Source: Sipunculus nudus
Taxonomy: Eukaryota > Annelida > Sipuncula > Golfingiida > Sipunculidae
DNA: 64,000 nt
Reading direction: 5' to 3'
Assembly (NCBI GenBank): GCA_026874595.1
Contig: CM049312.1
Location: 31,065,456-31,129,455 of the forward strand
Shown here piece by piece: positions 22,227-32,008 of the stretch. Position 1 is the first letter of the stretch, and every line of letters begins with the position of its first letter. Position numbers and translations under genes: made by a program. Under the pieces are notes generated by a model. It ran no database searches, was not told where the DNA came from, and was given only the letters and a program-made list of their open reading frames with translations.

Positions 22227-23830
22227 CGTCTGTTTTCAAACATAAACCCACATATCTCGGGAACCGCTTGACCGATCAGGCTAAAAGTTTTGCACAAATG
22301 TAGCTCTTGGACAGCTTTATAACATACACTGAAATGGTGGCGCCACCTGCAACCAATTTTGCACAGCGTCCATCTGTTCATCTGCTTTGGGAAAAAAATC
22401 AGACATATCACTGCATTGGTTGGACTTATCCACCTGAAATTTTGCATGCTTATACATCCTGGGTGGCTTTCTTGATTTTATGGCAGGTGGCGCCACCTCC
22501 ATTCACGTTCATACTGCAGACATACAGACTTATATCTCAAGGCTGGTTTGACATATCCTTTTGAAATTTTTCATGTGTATAGATCTCACATAGGTCTTTT
22601 GGCGCCACCTTCAACCATTTTTGCACCGCGTTCGTCTGTTTGTCTGCCGTTGGATAAAATCACTCATATCTCGGCAGTGGTTTGACTTATCTGCCTAAAA
22701 TTTTGTATGTTTATACATCTCGGAAAGCTTTCTGGATTTCCTGGCAGGTGGCGCCACCTACATATATGTTTACGCTGCAGACATCCAGGCTTATATCTCA
22801 GGACTGGTTTTCAGTATCCTCCTCGGATTTGGCTTGTGTATAGATCCCACATAGCACTTAATCATACAAAATATCTGTGGTGCCACCTGCCACCATTCTT
22901 GCACAGCGTCCGTCTGTGTGTCTGCTGTGGGCTAAAATCACTCATATCTCGCCAGGGATTTGACTTACCTGCCAAAAATTTTGCAGGTTTATACATCTCC
23001 GATAGCTTTCTGGATTTCGTGGCAGGTGGCGCCACCTACATTTATGTTTACGCTGCAGACATCCAGGCTTATATCTCAGGACTGGTTTGCAGTATCTTAG
23101 TCGGATTTGGCATGTGTATAGATCCCACATAGCACTTAATCATACAAAATATTTGTGGTGCCACCTGCCACCTTTCTTGCACAGCGTCCGTCTGTTTGTC
23201 TGCTGTGGGCTAAAATCACTCATATCTCGCCAGGGATTTGACTTGTCTGCCTAAAAGTTTGCAGTTTTATACATCTCCGATAGCTTTCTGGATTTTGTGG
23301 CAGGTGGCGCCACCTACAATTATATTTACGCTGCAGACATCCAGGCTTATATCTCAGGACTGGTTTACTGTATCTTCCTGGAATTTTTCATTTGTATAGA
23401 TCTCACATAGCTCTTTATCATATACAAAACTGGAGACGCCACCTGCAACCATTTTTGCACCGCGTCCGTCTGTTTGTCTACCGTGGGATAAAATAACTCA
23501 TATCCCAGTAGTGGTTTGACTTATCTGCCTAAAATTTTGCATGTTTATACATCTTGGATAGCTTTCTAAATTTTGTAGCAGGTGGCGCTACCTACAATTA
23601 TGTTAACGCTGCAGACATACAGGCTTATATCTCAGGACTGCATAGCGCCCTCCTGTTTGTCTGTTGTGTGATAAAATCACTCACATACAAGTAGTGGTTT
23701 GATTTGATTATTTTTGTATATCTATTCAACTTCGATAGCTTTCTAGATTTTATGGTAGGTAGCGCCACCCTACATACACATTTCGGCTGCAGACATTAAT
23801 GCTAATATGCAACACACCTCACCCTATTTC
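22227..23830 (+). repeat. Dimeric satellite of about 278 bp centred on palindrome GGTGGCGCCACC
   Basis: The palindrome AGGTGGCGCCACCT or close variants mark the units at about 22336, 22486, 22747, 23025, 23303, 23581 and 23758 (spacing 150, 261, 278, 278, 278, 177). Half-way between most of them a weaker 'ggtgccacctgc' appears (for example 22879 and 23157), so the 278-bp unit is a dimer of related halves of about 148 and 130 bp. Each half carries an 'atatctc..' and 'tggttt' block followed by 'catgtttatacatct' or 'gtgtatagatc'. The central units are very similar and the outer ones shortened or diverged. Since 278 is not a multiple of three and the frames are broken, the ORFs in it (22307-23132) are not genes. 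Confidence 0.85.
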
Positions 23831-24340
23831 CCCTTGCCACTCAATCCATGCCTGGCTTCACCCGTCCCACTCTGATTTCGGCATTTTGGTGGCTGTACCT
23901 GAAACTATTTTGAGTTTTTGCGTAAAACCATTTTAGCATAATGGCCGCTTTTACCTTGAAAAATGCGTCAAGGTCATCTGTGTTCGAACTTGACTTAGTC
24001 ATTGATTAGGTGCATTAAAACTGCAAATTTGGTAACTGTACCTCAAAATCTTTTCCAGTTATTGTGTTAACATCGTTTTAGCATTACCAACACTGTTATC
24101 TTGAAAAAATGTGTCAAGGTCATCCATGTCTTTGCCCTTAATAAGATGCATCAATACCTGCAAGTTTGGTGGCTGTACTTCAAATTCTTTTTGAGTTTTT
24201 GCGTTAACATTTTACCTGTGACGGACGGGTGGACAAACGGCACGACGAAAAGATGGACGGACGCTGACCATTTCTATGAGCCCCGCAGACGGAGGCGGCG
24301 GGGTATAATAATAGCCCAACCATAGGGGGCGTAGTCAAGT
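23831..24340 (+). repeat. Three copies of about 150 bp with 'caaggtcatc' and a 'ggacggacg' tail
   Basis: 'gtttggtggctgtacctgaaactattttgag'-like openings recur near 23885, 24030 and 24165, each followed by 'ttttgcgtaaa/gtgttaaca', and the first two by 'cttgaaaaatgygtcaaggtcat'. The last copy runs into 'gacggacgggtggac' and a 'gccccgcagacggaggcgg' close. It is the same style of molluscan repeat as at 8087-8690 and 1-1165. It lies just inside the left arm of the foldback element. Confidence 0.7.
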
Positions 24341-24676
24341 AGGCCCACAGGGCCATACCCCACCCCCGGTCCTCCCATTCAGTACTACACGTTATCGCGG
24401 GATTTCACTTCGTCTAATAAGAAAATTTCTGTGCTTGTGTGGCACTGATGTCAGTTCACATGAAGATACATTGAGCTGCAACCTTAAGCTGAAATATCGG
24501 AGTTTGCTAGGAGATAATCTAGAAAACTTTAGCCCCATAAATCAGACGGCTGAGGTGTCGTGTAAACATATATGCATTGCAAATGTAGTAATTGAGATTT
24601 TATTTATCGATAACTTTACAATATTTTTTTTATTTCTTCATCTTGGACAAAATTACTAATTGGAATTAAAATATTA

Positions 24677-24677
<1 letters not shown>

Positions 24678-24722
<45 letters not shown>
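24678..24722. repeat. (TA)n microsatellite
   Basis: About 22 TA units, directly abutting the hairpin element at 24725. Peptides of alternating Ile/Tyr predicted here are meaningless. Confidence 0.95.
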
Positions 24723-24724
<2 letters not shown>

Positions 24725-24867
24725 GTTATGGTACAAATAGCAATCTGGTATGATTGGCAATTGTACCAGTACAGATTGCAATTGGGATTCGTACCAGTGT
24801 AAGCCCCTATTGTGATCTGTACTGGTACAATTGCCAAGCGTGCTAGATTGCCATTTGTAACATAACC
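24725..24867. mobile_element. Hairpin MITE of about 143 bp with arms near 50 bp
   Basis: The left arm (24725-24775) and right arm (about 24814-24867) are inverted copies: 'ttatggtacaaatagcaatct' against 'agattgccatttgtaacataa', then 'ttggcaattgtaccagtaca' matched exactly by its complement around 24817-24836, with a loop of about 40 bp. It sits at the edge of a (TA)n tract, compatible with insertion at TA, as for mariner-type MITEs, although the TA tract makes the target site unprovable. Confidence 0.7.
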
Positions 24868-26600
24868 TATAAAAATATAAATATAAATAAATATAACAGT
24901 AGTCGAAATTATGGTGTTTTACTCGCCAAAAACTACCTCAAATCTCCTGGGATGAGCCCAGTACAAGTTGAGGTCGTTCCACTGGACGACCTTGCATCAA
25001 GTACCATGCTGCAGAGAAAAGCTCTTGTAAGTCGGAAAGATGGAAAGTTGTTTCTTCTAGAATTAGTATATGCCTACCAAAATGTCTAAAGTCCTTTACT
25101 CAGACAAATCTTTATTTTAAGACATTGTCAAAACAACAACGGAATTTGAGAGTGTTAACACGGTAAAACACCATCAATTTCCCAGTGTGTTTTGTGATTC
25201 AGACACCTGTGATTAAATGTTTCTTTTACAAAAGAGGTACATCGACGCCGCCGGTATCGAATTTGACACCGCCAATGTGCAAATGCTTTCATTATTTACC
25301 GCTTTGTAAAAATAGTACACTATAAAAAAAATTAATCGCCACGCGTTGCCGCCAAATAGGAGTTAAACTTTGTTAAATGACCGTCAATTTTTCATTTAAT
25401 CATTCATTTGTACTTCTGCGCTGGTTCAGTTGACGTTGGTAACAACGTGACAGTGACGACGCGACATGGCATTGGTTCATTTCAACTTATTTGCATGGAA
25501 CTAGACGGCACTTCTTCCGAATATTGCCGAGTAGCTACCGTGCATACAAGCGGGCCAGTAACGAGGCCTTACGGAAAAAGCAAATTTACAGAGCACAGGG
25601 CAAATTCGAACGATCTCAGATCAGTTCTTATGAAGGATAACGAATGTCAGTCATTCGCGGTGGAGGCCGCATTCACAGCCAGGAAGGAGCCTCTTATTTC
25701 ACTAGTAAAACTAGAATATTTTTAATATTTATGCGCTTTGTATAATCCCCATGGAAAAAAAAGCTTATGCGCAGAACTGCGTTCTCATCTGACGAACCCC
25801 CTGCATATGACCGTCCATCCACACGGTTTCACGGGCACATCTGAACATCGGTTCTAGAGACAGGTGAACAAGGCATATATGGCACCTCGCACATTTCTCC
25901 GAATAAACAGTAAATTTTAAACATATTGTATCAGCAAAGGATGAAAAATTCTAAAAGACCGTTGCTTTAAATTGTACTCCGTGACTTTATTATTCAAATT
26001 TAATCCACACATAGGCCCACAATGTATATATAGTAAAGTTCTTTATAATTTTAAAACATCATTTACATCTGTCAGTATGGTACCAAGGAATTTTCAAGAT
26101 GTTTAATGTTATTTCTAACAGCAGTTTTTTATGACAAATGGAAAACGAAGATTCCATGCGCCGACAGGCAGGACACCGTGAATACATAATCCTGGCTCCC
26201 GGGACCCCATAGACCGCGTATATACATTGGTAAAGCCCCGGGAAACAAGACGTCGGATATGCAAAGAGTTGTTGTATGATATAAAGACTTTGTTTATTGG
26301 TAGTTTTGCCGACCATTTCTGTCACAATATCATAAAAGAGATATATGTTTGCAAAATACAAACAATGTTACTTGAATAAATATTCAGTTCACTTGAGTTT
26401 ATAATTCCCTGCGGGATACAGAAATTCACATGTAAAATAACCTATTCATGCATAAACAAGGATACTCTAATGTATAAATACATGCATTCATAAGAAATGG
26501 AATATGAATATTTTATTTTTGCAAAACAAATATGACGACCTCAAATCCGCTAGGACGACCTACGGGACGACCACAAATTTACAAACATTTCTATCCCTGA

Positions 26601-26620
26601 TATATATATATATATATATA
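26601..26620. repeat. Short (TA)n microsatellite
   Basis: Ten TA units in AT-rich surroundings. Confidence 0.9.
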
Positions 26621-26923
26621 CACGTAAAATAAAAGTAATTTCTTGTAATATAAATATAATTATAAAATAATTGTTAAGATAAATAAAGACGTACCTGTGT
26701 TCACATGGTGACATTCTAAATGACATTAGATACAAATCAAGTGCACTGGATGTTTGGGTGTCTCTATACATGCTAGTATTAAGCAACATATGTAGGTCAA
26801 TTCAAATCAACCGCGCATGTATTAGCAGCTGGCCTCACAGTATCACGTTATCTCATTAAGCACTGGGCCCTGGTCAACCATGAAAACACTCGATTTTTTT
26901 TAGGTGTTTATATCGAGCCGCTC

Positions 26924-26943
26924 ATAAACACCCGGGTGTTTAT
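26924..26943. repeat. Perfect 20-bp palindrome centred on CCCGGG
   Basis: ATAAACACCCGGGTGTTTAT is identical to its own complement. A further half-site, 'aggtgttta', lies 22 bp to the left. It may be a dimeric protein-binding site or the centre of a small inverted element. No function can be shown. Confidence 0.6.
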
Positions 26944-27399
26944 AATGCTTATATTATAGGGGCTGATGAATTAATTAATAAAGGGAAGGGCATTATAAGA
27001 CCTATTAAACCTCAAATCCCCCATTAATTATATATGGTCAAAATACTGACCCCTGAAAAAAATGCTTGAAATACGTGTATATAAAATATTACTTTCTTTA
27101 GTTCATTTACACATTTGAAACTGTTACAACGTAGTGAGACATTTGTTGACACTTTTAAAGGGACATTTAAACATGTTGGTAAAAGGACGTCTTGTGTCTA
27201 TCAGTAGACACCAGTGTTTTATGCATAAACTCGGACGTTTTATACACGTGGGTATTCAAATATAACACTGGTGTATTGTACAAAACATTAGACGTGTCAT
27301 CATTTTTTACAGTGTAAGGGGTTTGCTATAACCTTTATTGTGTTATATGTTTAATTACGTTTTTGTTTAATTAATTTATACTATTAAAAGGGTACGGTA

Positions 27400-28574
27400 G
27401 GTAGCGCCACCTGTCTGGTTAATGAGAAAACTTTCTAAAATGGATGTACATGCCAAATTGCAGACCAACACATTGAACCACTGCTGAGATATGAGCAATT
27501 TTTACCTAAAGCAAATGTTCGGATGGATGCCACACAAAAACAATTGCAGATGGCGCCATCAGTCTTGAATATGAGATTGAGGTATCCAAGATCTATGTAA
27601 AAGTACAATTTCAGGTCAATGTGGCAAATCATTCCTGAGAAAAGGGCATTAATATACTATGAAAACGATAAGGTAGGTGGTGCCATCTTTCTGGTTTTTT
27701 TTTCAGAAAAACTCTCCAAGATAGATGTACATGCCAAATTTCAGACCAATATATTGAACCACTCCTGAGATATGAACAATATTCACCTAAAGCAAACGTA
27801 CGGATTGATACCACACAAAAACGATTGAAGATGGCGCCACCAGTTTTAAATTCAAGATCGAGGTATCCCAGGTCCATAGTCACACACAATTTCAGCCCCA
27901 TCCGTCCATTTGTGTTTGACTTATAATGCTTACAGTACTGACATGTGGCAATGATGGGATATTAAACGGCGCAAAAACAAGAATAGGATAGAAGATGGCG
28001 CCACCTGTCTTCTGCAGAAGACAACACTATCCAAAATCGTCGGTCAACCTGATTTTTGGACCAATTCATGCATCACTTACCGAGATATATATTATTTAAG
28101 TGATTTTCACCATGTATGGCAATATCTAAGGTCAAAGCCACTCTCATAGGAAAGGTCATGACCCGATTTGAAATATCCTTAATCCCATAACCGATATCTA
28201 TATAAATGCATAATATAATAGAAATCTGTCAATTTTTTTTGGACTTATGATCCTTACAGTACTGTCACGTGGCAATGATGGGGATATTATACGGCAAGAA
28301 AACAAGAAAAGGATAATGGGTGGCGCCACCAGTTTCCGGTATATGACCAACATATTTAAGATCTTCGGTTAACTTGAGTTTTGGATCAATCCATGCAATA
28401 TTTCTTGAGATATTTAAGAATTTGTGTGATTTTTCCAAAAAAAAGGACCTATTCAAGGTCAAGGTTTCTCTTCTAGTAAAGGTCATGACCCCATTTAAAT
28501 AGGTTTCGTCCTCTCACCCATATCTATGAACATATCAAGTTTGGTAAAGATCCGTGTAATATTTTTATCTCGCC
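27400..28574 (-). repeat. Inverted GGTGGCGCCACC satellite, right arm
   Basis: Units related to the left satellite but on the opposite strand, marked by 'ggtggcgccacc' variants at about 27401, 27548, 27674, 27829, 27994 and 28319. Read on the minus strand, 'catatctcaggagtggtt' and 'atttggcatgtacatct' match the left array's 'atatctc.g.agtggttt' and 'catgtttatacatct'. The two last units (27921-28005 and 28246-28330) share 'cttacagtact' and 'ggcaatgatggg' and are 325 bp apart. Divergence between the arrays is greater than between the outer arms. The antisense ORFs 27435-27632 and 27629-27901 are alike because they read the same repeat. Confidence 0.75.
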
Positions 28575-29647
28575 TTGGCAGAGAGGAAAGGTTAGAGGTC
28601 AACCAAAACTGAGGGCGCAGCAGTTCCCATGTGACCCGATAATAATCTAGAATTTAGAAAAAAATTCCCCCAAGTGGTTAGGGAGGAGTTCTCCGTAAAC
28701 CTATGCGGCGGCGGCCGCCGCGGTGGCCGACTGAAAACATGGTATCCGAAAAACTCTGTTTTGGCGGATACAATTATTTCTTCAGTGGTGAGATAAAAGT
28801 GGCGGCTATTTTTTATTACAATAGTGACCGTAATTACAATAGTGGTTGCTCGACCCGCCCACTATTGTAATAACGTTCACTATTGTAATAAATTTCGTTA
28901 TAGGTATAATTAATGACGTGAGAATGGAATACAAGGTTTGAATACTATAATTCCTCACCATTTTACACTTGTGAGGAAAATGATTTCTTCAGTGGTGAGA
29001 TAAAAGCAGCCGCTAGTTTTTATTACAATAGTGACCGTTATCACAATAGTGGTTGCTCGACACGGTCACTATTCTATTAACGTTCACTATTGTAATGAAT
29101 TTCGTTATTGCTATAATTAATGATGTAAGAGTGGATTATAAAGTTTGGAATACTACAAATCTGCAGCATATTAGACTTGAACACAAATTTAAAACAAAAG
29201 TGGCATTTCAAAATGAACGACGATAGAATTATTTCATCAGTGGGGAAATAAAGGTGGCCGCTATTTTTTATTACAATAGTGACCGTTATTACAATAGTGG
29301 TTTCTCGACACGGTGACTAATGTACTAAAGTTCACTAGTGTAATAACATATAAATTACAATCTGATGTGTTTTGGGGGACACTGAGTATTAATTGATGGT
29401 TTATTTTTTCGGGAATGTCATTTGTTTGGAAGAATCTCGACGAATCTGGTAAAATTTTCCGCCTGCAACATGAACCACTATTGTAATAATAAATTATTAC
29501 AATTGTGGTTGCAAATGCAACCACTATTGTAATAATTATAACAATAGTGACCGTTATTACAATAGTGGTTGGCAAAACCTGGCCCTTACCAACTAGTATT
29601 GTAATAATTATTACAATAGTGAACGTAATTACAATAGTGGTTGCAAC
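28575..29647 (-). repeat. Right inverted-repeat arm of the foldback element
   Basis: Inverted counterpart of 21383-22226, longer by about 230 bp because it has three copies, not two, of the module 'gtgaccgt.attacaatagtggtt.ctcgac' (at about 28824, 29031 and 29279; spacings 207 and 248). Each is preceded by 'agtggtgagataaaagt'-like sequence. The extreme end carries the palindromic 'attgtaataattattacaat' (about 29599) and closes 'tagtggttgcaac'. Confidence 0.85.
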
Positions 29648-29654
29648 AGCGCAC
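29648..29654 (+). repeat. Candidate target-site duplication, right copy (agcgcac)
   Basis: Same 7-mer and orientation as 21376-21382, immediately outside the right arm of the foldback element. Confidence 0.5.
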
Positions 29655-29885
29655 CAGGGCTGTACTCCCTAGGCCTTTACACGCCAACGATTTTTTTAAA
29701 TAAGATTAGCCTCAAATACCCGCCTAGTAAACCGGTCCCGTCAACATGCAAAGGGTCCGTATGGCGTGCGGTATTTTTAATGAGAAGTGAATGGTACTTA
29801 CAAAATGAATAGTACATTACCTCCTTAATATAAGGAAAATGATTTCATCTGAGCTGCTTAAATAATGTCATGTCAGTCCACGGAA

Positions 29886-30164
29886 TAAGTTCCCTTCATT
29901 TTACTTTACCTCAGGAGAAACTAAAAATAACCATATGTGAAGGCTTGTTTGAATAAAAATTGGTTAAACACTTTTTTTATATTCATATTTTACAAGACCA
30001 ATTATTGTGTCTGATGGCATTGTGATAAGTTTCGTTCATTTTACTTTACCTCAGGAGAAACTGAAAATAACCACATGTGAAGGCTGGTTTGATTAAACAT
30101 AGGTTAAACACTTTTATATCCATATTTTACAAGACCAAGTATCGTGTCTGATGGCATTGTGATA
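29886..30164. repeat. Two-copy 140-bp tandem duplication
   Basis: 'cattttactttacctcagga' recurs with a period of 140 bp. Both copies run through 'ttttacaagaccaa' to 'gtgtctgatggcattgtgat'. The copies differ by scattered substitutions and a short T-run indel. No reading frame is preserved. Confidence 0.9.
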
Positions 30165-31475
30165 AAGGTGTCTTGGTGTGTGCTTCAAATGAAACATAAA
30201 GTGTTTGAAGCTGCCCGCACTTGAATATCGTAACTTAACGACGTGCTTTCATGTAAGCTTAAACTCATGGGTACGAGACTATTTCCTACATGTTTTGATG
30301 GAATGGCAGTGTCGAAAATCGATTAGTGACGATACACCTGACCGACATTGCTTTATTTAGCCCGATTTGTCAGTTGGCCAGTAACTGAAAAATATCAGGA
30401 GGAAACCATGCGCTAAGATATGGCCAGGACTTTTTTCACATGTTACAAGTTCTCATGTTCTGGATATCTGAATCATATGGCTACACTGGTCCACTGAACA
30501 GTAACAGAAACTTGATAAATATGTTTTAAAAAATCATGCATTAACAATTATTAATGTCTATCAGATCCCTGGACATCAATTATGCTGTTTTTTTTTTGTA
30601 ACCCAATACAATACAGGCCTGTAACGGGTAGTGTCATGCCTGCGTGGGTCGGCGGGCAACAGCAATACTCTTGAAGAACACTTGTTTACTCTGACACGTG
30701 TATGTTGGCTTGAAAAAGAGTAAACGGTTTGGGCGAGCTGTTTCTAAAGCATTTATGTTAAATAGAAAAGGATGACCCTTACATCTCAGAGCAAGGGAAA
30801 GAAAGAGGAGGTAGTATTTGCATCCTCTTATTGATTTGATTTTCGTTAAATACTTTAGGGTTCAGATCATGTTCACGGGTGGGTGAACCCTTATGGGTCT
30901 TAGAAACAGCACACGTTTATTTAGAATAAACTATTTCATTGCATGTAAATGTTTGATTAGTTTTGCATAAACATTTATAAAAAAGACTTGCATCCTAAAT
31001 TGTAATTTTGCAAGTTATACCCAATTAATATCCATTAAAAAATCGTTATTCGTGATCCTAAACGGGTACAGCTGCCATACATGCTTGTCAGATTGTACTG
31101 ATGGTAAAATGCGTTTGTTTATTCGAATTCTAAATGTAAATTAATCAAAGAGGTCAAAGGATCTAGATATTCTGGCGAAGCTCGAACAGAGGAGGGCCCA
31201 ACTAGCAGATCGAAACCTAACTTATAATATGTATAGAAAGCACGGCACACGTTTATGCTAGCAATAAAGATCTTGTTAGTCATGCAAATATTTAATTTAT
31301 CATAATTGAACAAAACTGTTTCTATTTACTTCTCTTTCTTTGGTATATCTAAGAGGCTTTGAAATCATCTCAGTGCGTGACAATTAGTATTTACCTTAGG
31401 AACATGGGAAGTGTTTCATTCTACATTATTAAGGTATATTGCCAGGATAGCCTGTACAGAAAAGAATAAATGTTG
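30165..31475. other. Unassigned AT-rich sequence
   Basis: No recognisable gene or repeat. The ORF at 31119-31313 (-) resembles nothing known to me. Confidence 0.35.
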
Positions 31476-31484
31476 ATATATATA

Positions 31485-31546
<62 letters not shown>
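31476..31546. repeat. (TA)n microsatellite, longest in the window
   Basis: About 35 TA units with one interruption ('tatattta') near the start. Confidence 0.95.
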
Positions 31547-31547
<1 letters not shown>

Positions 31548-31640
31548 GTCAGGTAAGATGCTTCACACAGGTAAGATGTGTAATTTTTGTATAAAGTATA
31601 TGGTCTTTGTTACCATCATGGGGTTATAATTAATGTATTT

Positions 31641-32008
31641 AATATTAAGGAGTACTTTAATTTACTGATTTTTCAATTATCAATTGATGTTTTTTAATAA
31701 TAATTAATAATTCATATTAGTTAATCTTTAAATGTATGTTTATGTGTTCGATGTATGTTTATCAACAGTTGCTAATTATTGTGTGGGGCTGTTGGTGCAG
31801 GTGATGCAAGGAGTAATACTGTTTAATATTAAGGAGTACTTTAATTTACTGATTTTTCAATTATCAATTAATGTTTTTTAATAATAATTAATAATTTGTA
31901 TTAGTTAATCTTTTAATATATGTTTATGTGTTCGATGTATGTATTTCAACAGTTGCTAATTATTGTGTAGGGCTGTTGGTGCAGGTGATGCAAGGAGTAA
32001 TACTGTTT
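31641..32008. repeat. Two-copy 184-bp tandem duplication, about 96% identical
   Basis: 'aatattaaggagtactttaa' starts both copies (31641 and 31825) and both end 'ggagtaatactgttt'. I count 8 differences in 184 positions and no gaps, so it is the youngest-looking tandem duplication here. Confidence 0.95.

Larger units (their letters stand above)
24868..27399. other. Interior of the foldback element, no recognised coding sequence
   Basis: The largest open stretch is 25408-25725 (+, 105 codons) and resembles nothing I know. 26059-26361 (-) is likewise unrecognised. A (TA)n tract is at 26601-26620 and a perfect 20-bp palindrome at 26924-26943. I found no DDE/D transposase motif on either strand, so the element looks non-autonomous, or its gene is too worn to see. 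Confidence 0.4.
21383..29647. mobile_element. 8.3-kb foldback-like element with long modular inverted repeats
   Basis: The sequence from 21383 rightwards reappears inverted from 29647 leftwards. Landmarks shared in order from each end are 'ttgcaacca', 'ggtaagggccaggttttgcc', 'gattcgtcgagattcttcc', 'gacattcccgaaaaaa', 'gtgtcgagaaaccactattg', 'ctgaagacataattgtatcc' (right arm: gaagaaataattg), 'ggcggccgccgccgc' or a variant, and 'ggtttctggagaa/ggtttacggagaa'. Further inward both arms carry GGTGGCGCCACC-centred satellite arrays in opposite orientation. The interior of about 3.6 kb (23831-27399) has no recognisable transposase. The architecture, long inverted repeats made of tandem and palindromic modules, is that of foldback-type elements or non-autonomous MULE-like elements. 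The superfamily cannot be set from sequence alone. An inverted segmental duplication around a spacer is the main alternative, though the 7-bp direct repeat at the outer edges argues for transposition. Confidence 0.7.

Noticed and set aside
21950-23132. ORFs of 85-165 codons on both strands
   Set aside because: They lie in inverted arms and a 278-bp satellite whose period breaks the frame, and no family motif is present.
27435-27901. Two similar antisense ORFs that look like paralogous proteins
   Set aside because: They are similar because both read the satellite of the right arm; start and stop positions follow the repeat, not a gene.
21383-29647. Polinton/Maverick element
   Set aside because: Long inverted ends suggested it, but no integrase, polymerase B or capsid-type ORF is visible and the interior is too short.
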